Positions 7,481-17,122 of a stretch of 64,000 bases of DNA are shown in pieces. Both the position numbers and the translations under genes were made by a program. The stretch is from Pirellulales bacterium (GTDB taxonomy: Bacteria; Planctomycetota; Planctomycetia; Pirellulales; Thermoguttaceae): positions 1-64,000 of the forward strand of contig JAFGDS010000025.1 in NCBI GenBank assembly GCA_016931995.1, in the 5' to 3' direction. The notes beneath the pieces were generated by a model. That model saw nothing but the letters and a program-made list of their open reading frames with translations, ran no database searches and was not told the DNA's origin. Every line of letters starts with the position of its first letter. Position 1 is the first letter of the stretch.

Positions 7481-9319
7481 ATGTTTGAACCGATTCTCGG
7501 CGCCGCCGACGCGGCCTTGAATGTCAAACAGCTCGGCGTCACCCTGACCTGGGTGGACACGACGATCATCGTCCTGTACTTCGTCCTGGTGTTGGGGATC
7601 GGTTTCTATCTGAAGCGGTTCGCCGAGACGGGCGAGGACTTCTTCCTCGCCGGGCGCGGGATGACGGCCTGGGTCGCGGGCCTCGCGTTCATCTCGACCA
7701 ACCTGGGCTCGCAAGAGACCCTCGGCTACTCCAGCAGCACCTATCAGCACGGCATGTTGATGAACCATGCCTACTGGATCGGGGCCATTCCGGCCATCAT
7801 CTTCCTTTCGCTGGTGATGATGCCCTTTTACCATATCTGCCGCACGCACTCCGTGCCCGGTTATCTGAAGCTGCGTTACGGCGAGGCCCCGCGCTGCCTG
7901 TCGGGCATCTCGTTCCTGTTCCTGACGCTCTTCATGAGCGGGATCAATATGTTCGGCATGGCCATCGTGATGAAGGTCATCCTGGGCTGGGACCTGAATT
8001 TCAGCATCTGGGTTTCCTCGATCACCGTCGCGCTCTACGTGGCGGCCGGCGGCCTGCTCTCGGCCATCTTCAACGAAGTGCTCCAGTTCTTCCTCATTTG
8101 GTTCGGGTTCCTGATGGTGCCGGTCGTCGGCCTGATCGAGACGGGCGGCTGGGACGGGATGGTCAAGCGGATCCAGGAGAACGTCGCCACGATCCATCCG
8201 GATATCCCCGCCAAGGCCGCCGACTACATTTCGATGTGGGGAGGCATGGGAGACGCGGCGACCAACCCGGCCGGAATGCACTGGGCGGCCATCGTGCTAG
8301 GCTGGGGACTGGCGATCTCGTTTGGCTATTGGACCACCGACTTCCTCGTCGTCCAGCGAGTGCTCTCGGCCAAGGACCTGGCCAGCGCCCAGAACGGGAC
8401 AATCATCGGCGGCTTCTTCAAGATGTTCGTTCCGATCATTGTGATTCTGCCCGGGCTGTTGGCTCTGGCCGTGCTGGAGGAGCCCCTCTTGGGAGAGAAC
8501 GACCCGAAAGTCGTCTCAGGAGATGCATACAGTTACAACTGCGTACTCCCGCTGCTGCTGACGCGCTACTGCGGCCCCGGCCTCTTGGGCCTGGGCGTGA
8601 CGTCGCTGATTGCAGGGTTCATGGCCGGTATGGCTGGAAACGTGAGCGCGTTCGCCACGGTCTGGACCTACGACGTCTATCGCCCGCTCATCAACCGCAA
8701 CGCTAGCGACAAGCACTACGTCTTCATGGGCCGCGTGTGCTCGCTGTTGGGCATCTTCATCAGCATCGGCGGGGCCTACGTGTGTCTCCATTTCGCGACA
8801 ATCATGTCGCTCTCGCAATTGCTGTTCGTGATGTTCATCGTGCCCTTGTTCGTGCCCGTCATCCTGGGCATGTTCTGGAAGCGGGCCACCGCGCCGGCCG
8901 CCTTCCTCGGATTGCTGGCTGGAACGCTGGTTTGCCTCGGTATGTACCTGTTCGTCCACTGGTTCCCGGCCGATCCCGAAGTCTATAAGACGTGGTTCCC
9001 GAAGGACTACAATGACCTGGGCGTGTGGAACATAGACAAAATGAATCCGCAGCACCTCTGGTACCTCACGTTCTCCGAGCAGACCAAGGACATCCCGGCC
9101 AATGTCTGGATGGCCGTGTGGACCTTTGCCGTGACGGTGATCGTGGTTGTGGGCGTGAGCCTGTTCACGACGCCGAAGCCCGTCGCGGAACTCAAAAACC
9201 TCTGCTTCGGCGAGACGGATATTCCCTCGCAGGCCCACCTGCCGCTCTACAAAAAGCCAGCCCTCTGGGGCTTCGTGCTCCTGGCCGTGTGTGTCGCGTT
9301 GAACATCATCTTCTGGTAA
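7481..9319 (+). CDS. Sodium:solute symporter (SSS family)
   Basis: A 612-residue polytopic membrane protein with about 14-15 hydrophobic segments. GEDFFLAGRGMTAWVAGLAFISTNLGS is the SSS/SGLT hallmark region (cited here in overlapping short pieces: EDFFLAGR and AGLAFISTNLGS). It imports a small solute with sodium; relatives in the SGLT branch carry sugars, but the substrate cannot be assigned. A 77-residue membrane protein follows 16 bp later and is probably co-translated. The start is the first ATG in the frame and has no clear Shine-Dalgarno sequence. Confidence 0.9.
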   Translation: MFEPILGAADAALNVKQLGVTLTWVDTTIIVLYFVLVLGIGFYLKRFAETGEDFFLAGRGMTAWVAGLAFISTNLGSQETLGYSSSTYQHGMLMNHAYWIGAIPAIIFLSLVMMPFYHICRTHSVPGYLKLRYGEAPRCLSGISFLFLTLFMSGINMFGMAIVMKVILGWDLNFSIWVSSITVALYVAAGGLLSAIFNEVLQFFLIWFGFLMVPVVGLIETGGWDGMVKRIQENVATIHPDIPAKAADYISMWGGMGDAATNPAGMHWAAIVLGWGLAISFGYWTTDFLVVQRVLSAKDLASAQNGTIIGGFFKMFVPIIVILPGLLALAVLEEPLLGENDPKVVSGDAYSYNCVLPLLLTRYCGPGLLGLGVTSLIAGFMAGMAGNVSAFATVWTYDVYRPLINRNASDKHYVFMGRVCSLLGIFISIGGAYVCLHFATIMSLSQLLFVMFIVPLFVPVILGMFWKRATAPAAFLGLLAGTLVCLGMYLFVHWFPADPEVYKTWFPKDYNDLGVWNIDKMNPQHLWYLTFSEQTKDIPANVWMAVWTFAVTVIVVVGVSLFTTPKPVAELKNLCFGETDIPSQAHLPLYKKPALWGFVLLAVCVALNIIFW

Positions 9320-9335
9320 GAAAATGGAATAATCG

Positions 9336-9569
9336 ATGAGTGACAAACCTCAACACACCATCACGATCTGGTTTTTCGTGGGGGCCCTGTTCGCCGTGTA
9401 CGGCGTGCTGATCCTGGGCTGCGGCGTCTGGGGGCTGTTCTATCCGCCCGAGGGCATCGTCCTCTACGAGAAGCTGCACGTCGATCTGTGGTGGGGCGCG
9501 TTCCTCACCATCTTCGGCGCGTTCTACACGTACCGCTTCTGGCCCACCAAGACGCAAAGCGGCGAGTGA
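9336..9569 (+). CDS. Small two-TM protein, possible symporter partner
   Basis: A 77-residue protein with two hydrophobic helices (about residues 9-35 and 49-68) and polar ends. No recognised domain. It lies 16 bp downstream of the SSS symporter, same strand. Several SSS carriers have a small two-helix partner encoded beside them (for example ActP with a DUF485 protein, PanF with YhdT), so by analogy this may be an accessory subunit; this is inference from position and topology only. It is not obviously a DUF485 member. Confidence 0.7.
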   Translation: MSDKPQHTITIWFFVGALFAVYGVLILGCGVWGLFYPPEGIVLYEKLHVDLWWGAFLTIFGAFYTYRFWPTKTQSGE

Positions 9570-9586
9570 AGTCTTTCGCGGTGTGG

Positions 9587-9641
9587 GGCACCGCCGCCCT
9601 CGGCGGTGTCGGTGTGGCACCGCCGCCCTCGGCGGTGTCGG
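9587..9641. repeat. Tandem GC-rich hairpin repeat (two copies)
   Basis: Two tandem copies, 9587-9612 and 9616-9641, of a unit with CACCGCCGCCCTCGGCGGTG at its core; each can fold (CACCGCCG with CGGCGGTG). They come directly after the small membrane protein gene and may act as a stop or processing hairpin. Confidence 0.8.
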
Positions 9642-9652
9642 CGTTGCCGTGT

Positions 9653-9717
9653 GTGCCACTGGCTTTGCCAGTGCTTTTCCTTCCTGATCCCCCGGGCACT
9701 GGCGAAGCCAGTGGTAC
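9653..9717. repeat. Family A repeat pair
   Basis: Two copies of the CACTGGC/GCCAGTG hairpin in inverted orientation (about 9653-9674 and 9695-9717), directly after the tandem hairpins. With them they fill much of the 296-bp gap before pntA. Confidence 0.88.
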
Positions 9718-9775
9718 CCCCGCCACGCTTCCGGGGCGGCCTCGACCCACGATCGGGCGATACTCTTCTCCCCCC

Positions 9776-9804
9776 TTGCACACGCCGGGAGCGTGTGTTG
9801 AAAT
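9776..9804 (+). promoter_or_regulatory. Candidate promoter of the pnt operon
   Basis: TTGCAC (9776-9781), 17-bp spacer, TGAAAT (9799-9804); both boxes match four or five of six consensus bases. Placed about 60 nt before the pntA start. Weak evidence by itself. Confidence 0.35.
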
Positions 9805-9865
9805 GGCATTTTCGGCGGCCGATTGCGACCGCGCCGCCCCCGTTTTGCGCAGGAGACGTGAAGAG

Positions 9866-11026
9866 ATGATCATCGGGGTCCCCAAGGAGATTCTGGAGAA
9901 GGAACAACGCGTGGCCGCCATCCCCGAAACGGTGGCAAAATACGTCCAAATGGGGTTCGAAGTCCTCGTCCAATCCACCGCCGGCGACGGGATCTCCCAG
10001 CCCGACGAGGCCTACGCCCAGGCCGGGGCCAAGATCGTCCAGGACGCGCAAGAGCTGTTCGACAAGGCCGACGTGATCCTCAAGGTGAAGCAGCCCTGCC
10101 AGAACAAAAACACCGGAAAACACGAAGTCGAGATGATGCACGAGGGCACTATCCTGCTCACGTTCCTGCACCCGGCCGCGCCCGGCCATCGCGACATGGT
10201 CCTCCTGCTTCGCGACCGCAATATCACCGCCTTCACGATGGACGGCATCCCCCGGATCCCCCGCGCGCAGCGGATGGACGCCCTGACCTCGATGAGCACC
10301 GTGACCGGCTACAAGTCCGTCCTCATGGCGGCCAACGCCTTCCCGAAATTCGTCCCCCTGATCGGCACGGCGATCGGCGCCACCAAGGCGGCCAAGTTCC
10401 TCATGGTCGGCGCGGGCGTGGTCGGCTTGCAGGCGATCGCCACCGCCAAACGGCTCGGCGGATCGATCCAGGCGGTGGACATCAGCGCCGACGCCCGGAA
10501 GGGCGCCGACAGCCTGGGCGCCAAGGTCGCCGGCTTCGACGTTCCGCCCGAGGTGGCCATGGGCGAGGGCGGCTACGCCAAGGCCCTGCCGGACGATTGG
10601 CTCCAAAAGGAGCGCGAGGCCCTCGCCCCGCTCGTGGCCGAGGCCGACATCGTGGTCCTCAGCGCGTTGGTTCCCGGCGAGGTCGCGCCAGTGCTCATCA
10701 CCGACGAGATGCTCTCCGGCATGAGGCCCGGCTCGGTCATCGTCGACGTGTCCGTCGATCAGGGCGGCAACTGCGCCGCGACGCAGCCTGGCCGCGAGGC
10801 CGTCAAACACGGCGTCACGATCATCGGCTACTGGAACATCCCCGGCTCCATGCCGGTCCACGCCAGTTGGCTCTACGCCAACAACATGCTGCACTACGTC
10901 GAGAACCTCTTCAAAAAGGGGCTCGACACGCTCGACATGGACGACGAGATTTCCAAGAGTTCCCTGGTAACCCACCAAGGCAAGCTGGTCCACAAGGGCG
11001 CGCTGAAGTGCATGGGCGCGGTTTGA
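9866..11026 (+). CDS. pntAA: NAD(P) transhydrogenase alpha-1 subunit (soluble dI)
   Basis: A 386-residue NAD(H)-binding domain I of proton-translocating transhydrogenase, which couples hydride transfer between NADH and NADP+ to the proton motive force. It starts MIIGVPKEI and has the Rossmann segment KFLMVGAGVVGLQAIATAKR and the related alanine-dehydrogenase-like core. The frame is open from 9488, but AGGAGA at 9851 sets the start at 9866. The three-gene layout (separate alpha-1, alpha-2, beta) is the Rhodospirillum rubrum type, not the fused E. coli PntA. Confidence 0.93.
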   Translation: MIIGVPKEILEKEQRVAAIPETVAKYVQMGFEVLVQSTAGDGISQPDEAYAQAGAKIVQDAQELFDKADVILKVKQPCQNKNTGKHEVEMMHEGTILLTFLHPAAPGHRDMVLLLRDRNITAFTMDGIPRIPRAQRMDALTSMSTVTGYKSVLMAANAFPKFVPLIGTAIGATKAAKFLMVGAGVVGLQAIATAKRLGGSIQAVDISADARKGADSLGAKVAGFDVPPEVAMGEGGYAKALPDDWLQKEREALAPLVAEADIVVLSALVPGEVAPVLITDEMLSGMRPGSVIVDVSVDQGGNCAATQPGREAVKHGVTIIGYWNIPGSMPVHASWLYANNMLHYVENLFKKGLDTLDMDDEISKSSLVTHQGKLVHKGALKCMGAV

Positions 11027-11078
11027 CCGCGGACAACCCGCCGCGCGGTCCCGCGCGCGTCCCTCGCGAGGTGTAACT

Positions 11079-11369
11079 ATGCGCGACGTCCTGTTGATGG
11101 TCGGCGTTTTCGCGTTTTCCTTCATCGTTGGGTATATCCTGATCCTCAGGATCCCCCCGCGGCTGCACACGCCGCTGATGTCGATGACCAACGCGGTCTC
11201 CGCCGTGACGATCCTCGGCGCGCTCATGCTGTTCGCCGTCGAGATGACGACCATGGAGAGAACCATCGGCCTGGCGGCCGTCGCGCTGGCCTCCTTCAAC
11301 CTCGTCGGAGGTTTCGCCGTCACGGACCGCATGTTGAAATTCTTCCGAAAGAAGCGGGCCCATGACTAA
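11079..11369 (+). CDS. pntAB: NAD(P) transhydrogenase alpha-2 subunit (membrane)
   Basis: A 96-residue protein with three hydrophobic helices, equal to the C-terminal membrane part of E. coli PntA. GAGGTG precedes the ATG. It overlaps the beta-subunit gene by 8 bp, which suggests translational coupling within the pnt operon. Confidence 0.9.
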   Translation: MRDVLLMVGVFAFSFIVGYILILRIPPRLHTPLMSMTNAVSAVTILGALMLFAVEMTTMERTIGLAAVALASFNLVGGFAVTDRMLKFFRKKRAHD

Positions 11370-12810
11370 CGGCTGGGAGCTGATTATCGACGTTGCCGTC
11401 GTGGCGATGCTCATCGTGGGCGTCGGGCTGTTCCGCACGCCGGACCGGGCCCGCTGGGGAAATCTCACCGCCGTGGCCGCCCTGGCCTGCGCCCTGGCCG
11501 CCGTGTTGTATCGCTATCCCGTCCTCAGCCCCGGCTGGGTCCTCGCGGCGTTCGCCCTGGGTTCGTTGGCCGGCTGGGGCGTGGCCATGCGGGCCGACAT
11601 GCTCCAAATCCCCACGATGATCGCCTTCCAACACGGCGCCGGCGGCCTGGCCGCGTGTCTTGTGTCCTACGTCGAGCTGACCCGGCACGCGACGGCGCTT
11701 ACCGCCGTCGCCGTCGGGGCCGGCATCATCGCGCTGATCCTCGGCGCCGCCACGTTCAGCGCCAGCATGGTCGCCAGCGGGAAGCTCGCCCGGCTGCTCC
11801 GCCAAACGCCCACCGTCCTCCCCCAGCACGACGGCGTCCTGGCCGGCGTGAGCCTCTCGGCCGTTGCCTGCGGATTGATCGCCGGAATCCTGGGCGGATC
11901 GGCCGCCCACGGCGCCCTGCTCGGCGCGATGGTTCTCTCAATCCTGGTGGGCGTCGTCTTCGCCGTCCGCGTCGGCGGCGCCGACATGCCGGTGCTCATT
12001 TCCTTTCTCAACGCGGCCTCGGGCCTGTGCGCGGCCCTGTGCGGCATCATCATCCAGGACCGCCTGCTGATCGCCTGCGGCGCCACCGTCGCCGCCTCCG
12101 GTTCCATTCTCACGCACGCCATGTGCAAGGCCATGAACCGCGGACTGCGCAACGTGTTCCTCGGGGCCTCCGGCGCGCCGGCCGCCGCGGCGACCATACA
12201 TGCAAAGACAGGTCCCCCGCCGGAAGACGCCCCGGCCGATGCCCCGCCCACGCTCGAAGCGCCCGCGGCCGAAAAACCGCCCGTGGATGGATTTCCCCGG
12301 GCGATCCAGGTCGCCCGCGAGGCGCAATCCGTCATTATCATACCCGGCTACGGCATGGCGCTGGCCCACGCGCAGGGCGAAACGGTCCAATTCGCCAACC
12401 GGCTCGCGCGGTTGGGCAAAAAGGTGCGTTTCGTGGTCCACCCGATCGCCGGCCGCATGCCCGGCCACATGCACGTCTTGCTGGCCGAGGCCGAGGTCGA
12501 CTCCGACACGCTCTTCGAGATGGACGAGATCAACCCGGAGTTCAAGGAAACCGACCTTGCCGTGGTCATCGGCGCGTGCGACGTGGTGAATCCGGCCGCC
12601 GCGCTGGTCGAAAACACGCCCATCTCCGGAATGCCCATCCTCCTGGCCGAACAGGCCAAACACGTGATCGTCTGCAATCTGGACGATCGGCCCGGATACT
12701 CGGGCGTGGACAACCCGCTGTACACCAACCCCAACACGATTCTCTTGCTCGGCGACGCGAAGGCCAGCGTCCAACGTCTACTCGAAGCCTTGAATGGAGA
12801 GACAACGTAG
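11362..12810 (+). CDS. pntB: NAD(P) transhydrogenase beta subunit
   Basis: A 482-residue subunit with membrane domain II (about residues 1-265, eight to nine helices) and the NADP(H)-binding domain III at the C-terminus. Domain III motifs are intact: VIIIPGYGMALAHAQ, HPIAGRMPGHM, VIGACDVVNPAA and GYSGVDNPLY. Residues about 270-310 are a proline/alanine-rich linker. With pntAA and pntAB it completes a functional-looking transhydrogenase that would supply NADPH. Confidence 0.93.
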   Translation: MTNGWELIIDVAVVAMLIVGVGLFRTPDRARWGNLTAVAALACALAAVLYRYPVLSPGWVLAAFALGSLAGWGVAMRADMLQIPTMIAFQHGAGGLAACLVSYVELTRHATALTAVAVGAGIIALILGAATFSASMVASGKLARLLRQTPTVLPQHDGVLAGVSLSAVACGLIAGILGGSAAHGALLGAMVLSILVGVVFAVRVGGADMPVLISFLNAASGLCAALCGIIIQDRLLIACGATVAASGSILTHAMCKAMNRGLRNVFLGASGAPAAAATIHAKTGPPPEDAPADAPPTLEAPAAEKPPVDGFPRAIQVAREAQSVIIIPGYGMALAHAQGETVQFANRLARLGKKVRFVVHPIAGRMPGHMHVLLAEAEVDSDTLFEMDEINPEFKETDLAVVIGACDVVNPAAALVENTPISGMPILLAEQAKHVIVCNLDDRPGYSGVDNPLYTNPNTILLLGDAKASVQRLLEALNGETT

Positions 12811-12903
12811 CCCTAAAAACAACCACGCCCCCATCCGCGCGGGGCGCGCCCCGTTTCGCGTTCGTTCCCACCTTACCCCACTTGCCCCTCGGGAGATGCT
12901 GCA

Positions 12904-14934
12904 ATGAAAACCCGCGACATTCTCTGGTCGCTGGCCCTGGTCGTCTTGGCGACGACCGCGGGCTGGGCCAATCCCATCACGCTCGAATCGCTTCTGAACG
13001 AAATGACCGACCGGACCGCCGTGGCCCGGTTTCCCGAGCCGGCGTACACGTGCCGGCAGGCCAGCAGCTACGACCAGGCGTCGAAGGCGGCCGACCAGCC
13101 CGGCTGGTTCGCCAACAACGACCGCTCCTTCTTCGTCCGCCAGGAGACCAACGACGGCCGCGAGGAATGGGTCCTCATGGACGTCGAAGGCCCCGGGGCA
13201 ATCGTCCGGTTCTGGGTGACCGCGCCGGCGTACAAGGGCACGATCCGCGTGTATCTCGACGGATCGGACGAGCCGGCCATCACCGCCCGCGTGGACGAAC
13301 TGGTCGGCGGCGCGGCCCTGGTCGGCCCGCCGCTTTCCGAGGAGCGGGCCCGCGGCCGCGATCTGTACCTGCCCATTCCCTACGCCAAGCACTGCAAGGT
13401 GACCTTCGACCGGCCCAATTTCCACAAGACCAAAAAGGGCGAGGACCTGCTGTACTACCAGATCAACTACCGCGCCTACGCCCCTGGCACGGAAGTCGAG
13501 AGCTTCTCGATGGAGCGGCTCGCCGCGGCCAAGGCGAAGGTGGACCAGCTCCAGAAGGACCTGCTCGAGCCGACGAAGCTCCGCATGCCCAACAACTCGG
13601 CGGTCTCGGAGAACACCGAGCGGATCGAGCCGGGCGATAGCTTCAACTACATGCCGGCCTCCGATTCCGCGCCCAAGCCCGGCGCGGTGTACTGCCTGTC
13701 CGTCAAACTCGACGCGGAAGACGTCACCCAGGCGCTCCGCTCGACCGTGCTCGTGATGGAGTTCGACGGCGAGCAAACCGTGTGGTGCCCGGTGGGCGAT
13801 TTCTTCGGCGGCGGCGTGGGCGTCAACCCCTTCCGCGGCTGGTACCGCGTGGTCAAAAAAGACGGGACGATGCTCTGCTACTGGGTCATGCCTTATGAAG
13901 AGTCGTGCAAGATCCGCCTGGAGAATCTGGGCAAGCAGCCCGTCACCGGCACGGTGGGCGTCTGGCGCGGCCCGTGGAAGTGGGACGACCGCTCGATGCA
14001 CTTCCACGCCACGTGGCGCCAGGAGCGCAACATCAAGACGGCCAACGGCGGCCGCGCCGCGATCGACTGGAACTACGTCGTCGCCGAAGGGCAGGGCGTC
14101 TTCGTGGGCGATACGCTCACGCTCCTCAATCGCGACCCCGCGTGGTGGGGCGAGGGCGACGAGAAGATCTATGTCGACGGCGAGAGCTTCCCCTCGCACT
14201 TCGGCACGGGCACGGAAGACTACTACGGCTACGCCTGGTGCACGCCCGCGTTCTTCCAGGCCCCGTTCCACGCCCAGCCCCGCGCCGAAGGGCCCAATAA
14301 CTTCGGCAACGTGACCAACACGCGGGTGCGGCTTTTGGACGGGATCCCGTTCACCAAGTCGCTGCGGTTCGACATGGAAGTGTGGCACTGGCGCAAGACC
14401 GAGGTGGACTACGCCGCGACGACCTACTGGTACGGCCGGCCCGGCGCCACGGCCAACCACGCCCCGGCGCCCGACGAAGCCACCCAGCCGGTCCAGTATC
14501 GCACGCCCGTCACGATCCCCGGCTTCACGCTCCAGGGCATGCCGCCGGGTCAGGTGGAGCTGCAGAACCTGACCGATCACGGGGCCGGTAAGTGGGACAA
14601 CGACGACCAGCTTTGGTGGACCCGCGCCAAGCCCGGCGACCGGCTCACGCTCGTCGTCCCCGTCGAGAAAGACGGAACCTACCGCATCGACGCCCTGATG
14701 ACCAAGGCCCGCGACTACGCCATCGTTCAGTATTATTTGGACGGCAAGCGGCTCGGCGACCGGATCGACCTCTTCGATCCGCACGTCGTGCCGACCGGCC
14801 CGGTCACACTAGGCCAGGCAAAGCTGGCCGCCGGCCCACACCAACTCGCCGTCGAGATCGTTGGGGCCAACCCCGAGGCCGTGAAACAATACATGTTCGG
14901 CCTGGACCGCGTGGCCCTCGTGCCGGTGGAGTAG
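12904..14934 (+). CDS. DUF2961/GH172-like secreted protein, copy 1
   Basis: A 676-residue protein with a signal peptide (MKTRDILWSLALVVLATTAG). The DUF2961 domain, now glycoside hydrolase family 172, is clear: VEGPGAIVRFWV, LYLPIPYAKHCKVTF, WCPVGDFFGGGVG and WWGEGDEKIYVDGE followed by FGTGTEDYYGYAW. E417 and E438 lie 21 residues apart, the spacing I recall for the catalytic pair of the characterised alpha-fructofuranosidase of this family. The C-terminal part (about 510-676) is an extra beta-sandwich-like region. Probable role: periplasmic or surface glycan hydrolysis. Paired with a paralogue 32 bp downstream. Confidence 0.87.
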   Translation: MKTRDILWSLALVVLATTAGWANPITLESLLNEMTDRTAVARFPEPAYTCRQASSYDQASKAADQPGWFANNDRSFFVRQETNDGREEWVLMDVEGPGAIVRFWVTAPAYKGTIRVYLDGSDEPAITARVDELVGGAALVGPPLSEERARGRDLYLPIPYAKHCKVTFDRPNFHKTKKGEDLLYYQINYRAYAPGTEVESFSMERLAAAKAKVDQLQKDLLEPTKLRMPNNSAVSENTERIEPGDSFNYMPASDSAPKPGAVYCLSVKLDAEDVTQALRSTVLVMEFDGEQTVWCPVGDFFGGGVGVNPFRGWYRVVKKDGTMLCYWVMPYEESCKIRLENLGKQPVTGTVGVWRGPWKWDDRSMHFHATWRQERNIKTANGGRAAIDWNYVVAEGQGVFVGDTLTLLNRDPAWWGEGDEKIYVDGESFPSHFGTGTEDYYGYAWCTPAFFQAPFHAQPRAEGPNNFGNVTNTRVRLLDGIPFTKSLRFDMEVWHWRKTEVDYAATTYWYGRPGATANHAPAPDEATQPVQYRTPVTIPGFTLQGMPPGQVELQNLTDHGAGKWDNDDQLWWTRAKPGDRLTLVVPVEKDGTYRIDALMTKARDYAIVQYYLDGKRLGDRIDLFDPHVVPTGPVTLGQAKLAAGPHQLAVEIVGANPEAVKQYMFGLDRVALVPVE

Positions 14935-14966
14935 TTCGATTGGACCCCCGTAACAAGGAGACCGTT

Positions 14967-17000
14967 ATGAGACGTTCGTATCGCGTTATGTTGACGGCGG
15001 CGGTCGCCCTGGCGGCCGCGGCGTGGACGCTCTCCGCGTCCGCCCAGGAGACGTTGACCTACAAGGACCTGCTGGGCCGCTACACCGACATGGCCCACCT
15101 GTCCGTTCTGCCCGCCAAGGGCGAAACCTGCAAACAGTGGTCCAGTTGGGACCGCGCGAGCAAGTACGACGAAGCCACCGGCAAGTACATCGCGTGGGAC
15201 GCCAACGGCGACGGCCACCACATGATCCGCTTCGAGGGCGACTATCAGGTCATGGCCGAAATGAAAGGCCCAGGCTGCATCTGGCGGTCCTGGTCGGCCT
15301 TGGCGCAGCAGGGCAAGGTGAAGATCTTCATCGACGGCGCGGAAGTACCGGTCGTCGATATGCCCTTCGTCCACTACTTCGACGGCAAGCACGCCCCGTT
15401 CGCCTACCCCATGCTCTCCTACGATCTGAACGACCAGGGCTGCAAGGGCTTTGACCTGTACATGCCCATCCCCTATCGGAAGTCGTGCAAGATCGTCGCC
15501 GAGAAGGACTGGGGCGCGTACTACCAGTTCGTGTACACCACGTTCCCCGAGGGCACGAAGGTGCCCAGCTTCAGCAAGGAGCTGGTCGAGGAAAACGCCG
15601 AGGCGGTCCAGGCCCTCAACGATTACTTCCAGGATAAGTTGGGCTCCGATCCCGTGCCCGATCGGCCGGGCCAGGAGACGTTCCGCGAGACCGTGCAGAT
15701 CCTCTCCGGCGACGTGGCCAAGGTGCTCGAACTCGAAGGTCCCCAGGCGATCACGGCCATCCGCGTCTCCTCGCCCCGCGGCACGCGCGAGCAGGAAATG
15801 GCCGCCGCGCGGAAGCTTGTCCTGCGGATCACCTGGGACGGCCAGAAAGAGCCGGCCGTGTGGTGCCCCCTGGGCGACTTCTTCGGCACGGCCCCGGGCA
15901 TCAACCACTACAAGTCGTTCGCGACCGGCATGACCGAGGGCGAAGGCGCCTACGCCCTCTGGTACATGCCCTTCGCCAAAAGCGCGAAGGTCGAGATCCT
16001 CAACGAAGACGACCTGGACCACGAGCTGTTCGTCGAGATCAGCCACGCGCCGCTCGGGCGGCCCTTCGAGGGCTTGGGCCACTTCCACGCCAAGTGGCAC
16101 CGCGACGTCTTCCCCCTGCCCGCCGACCGCTGGCCCGACTGGGTCATGCTCCGCACCCAGGGCCGCGGCCGCTTCTGCGGCGTCATGCTGCACGTGTGGA
16201 ATCCGATGGGCGGATGGTGGGGCGAGGGCGACGAGAAGTTCTTCGTCGACGGCGAGAAGTACCCCTCCACCTTCGGCACCGGCAGCGAGGACTACTTCGG
16301 CTACGCCTGGTGCGATCCGAACCTGTTCCAGCGGCCGTTCCACTGCCAGACGATGGACGAGCGCAACGCCGGACACCAGTCCGTCCTGCGCTGGCACGTC
16401 GCCGACGCCATCCCGTTCCAAACCTCCTTCGAGGGCTGCATCGAAAAGTACTACACCAACAAAGACCGCGGCACGCTCTACGCCCTGGTCGCCTGCTGGT
16501 ATCTCGATCCAGAGGGCGTCGATCCCTTCGGGCCCGTGCCCGTGGAGGAGCGACACGGCTACTACGTCACCCCGCCCCTGGTGGCCGGCGGGTTCACCGT
16601 CGTGAACCGGACCGGCGGAGGCGTCGAGACGCAGGTTCTCGACGCCTTCGGCAAGGAGAAATGGAAGGGCGGCGACCACCTCTGGTGGATCGGCGCCAAG
16701 CAGGGCGACAAGCTCGACCTCGTGCTGCCGGTCAAAACCGACGGCCCTTGCAAGCTCAGTGTCGTCCTCACCAAGGCCCCCGACTACGGCATCGTGCGGA
16801 TGTACCTGGACGGGAAGAAGATCGGCGAGCCGATCGACCTCTTCAACGAAACGGTCGATCCCACCGAGCCCCTCCCGCTGGGCACGCACGACCTGAAGCA
16901 GGGCGACCACAAAATCACCGTCGAAATCGTCGGCATCAACCCGAAATCGACGAATACCCTGTTCGGCCTGGACTACTTCCTTTTCGAGCCGGTGAAGTAG
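14967..17000 (+). CDS. DUF2961/GH172-like secreted protein, copy 2
   Basis: A 677-residue paralogue of the preceding gene, with its own signal peptide (cleavage near ASAQE, residue 27) and AAGGAG Shine-Dalgarno at 14955-14960. It keeps MKGPGCIWRSW, DLYMPIPYRKSCKI, WCPLGDFFGTAPG and WWGEGDEKFFVDGE, then FGTGSEDYFGYAW, with E420 and E441 as the likely catalytic pair. The two copies clearly differ outside these motifs, so they may act on different glycosides or linkages. The C-terminus again carries a DKLDLVLPVKTDGP-type accessory module. Confidence 0.87.
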   Translation: MRRSYRVMLTAAVALAAAAWTLSASAQETLTYKDLLGRYTDMAHLSVLPAKGETCKQWSSWDRASKYDEATGKYIAWDANGDGHHMIRFEGDYQVMAEMKGPGCIWRSWSALAQQGKVKIFIDGAEVPVVDMPFVHYFDGKHAPFAYPMLSYDLNDQGCKGFDLYMPIPYRKSCKIVAEKDWGAYYQFVYTTFPEGTKVPSFSKELVEENAEAVQALNDYFQDKLGSDPVPDRPGQETFRETVQILSGDVAKVLELEGPQAITAIRVSSPRGTREQEMAAARKLVLRITWDGQKEPAVWCPLGDFFGTAPGINHYKSFATGMTEGEGAYALWYMPFAKSAKVEILNEDDLDHELFVEISHAPLGRPFEGLGHFHAKWHRDVFPLPADRWPDWVMLRTQGRGRFCGVMLHVWNPMGGWWGEGDEKFFVDGEKYPSTFGTGSEDYFGYAWCDPNLFQRPFHCQTMDERNAGHQSVLRWHVADAIPFQTSFEGCIEKYYTNKDRGTLYALVACWYLDPEGVDPFGPVPVEERHGYYVTPPLVAGGFTVVNRTGGGVETQVLDAFGKEKWKGGDHLWWIGAKQGDKLDLVLPVKTDGPCKLSVVLTKAPDYGIVRMYLDGKKIGEPIDLFNETVDPTEPLPLGTHDLKQGDHKITVEIVGINPKSTNTLFGLDYFLFEPVK

Positions 17001-17122
17001 AACCAACCGGAAACGCTTTTTATACGTGTTCCACAAAAATGCGGCGGGCGCCATGGCCACGCTCGCGTGGCCATGCGCCCGTTTGTCGTCAAGATACATG
17101 TCCACGACAAAGAGGACGCGCC

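Noticed and set aside
12778-17105. Two long minus-strand frames opposite the GH172-like genes
   Set aside because: Both strands are open because of high GC; only the plus strand shows signal peptides, Shine-Dalgarno sites and family motifs.
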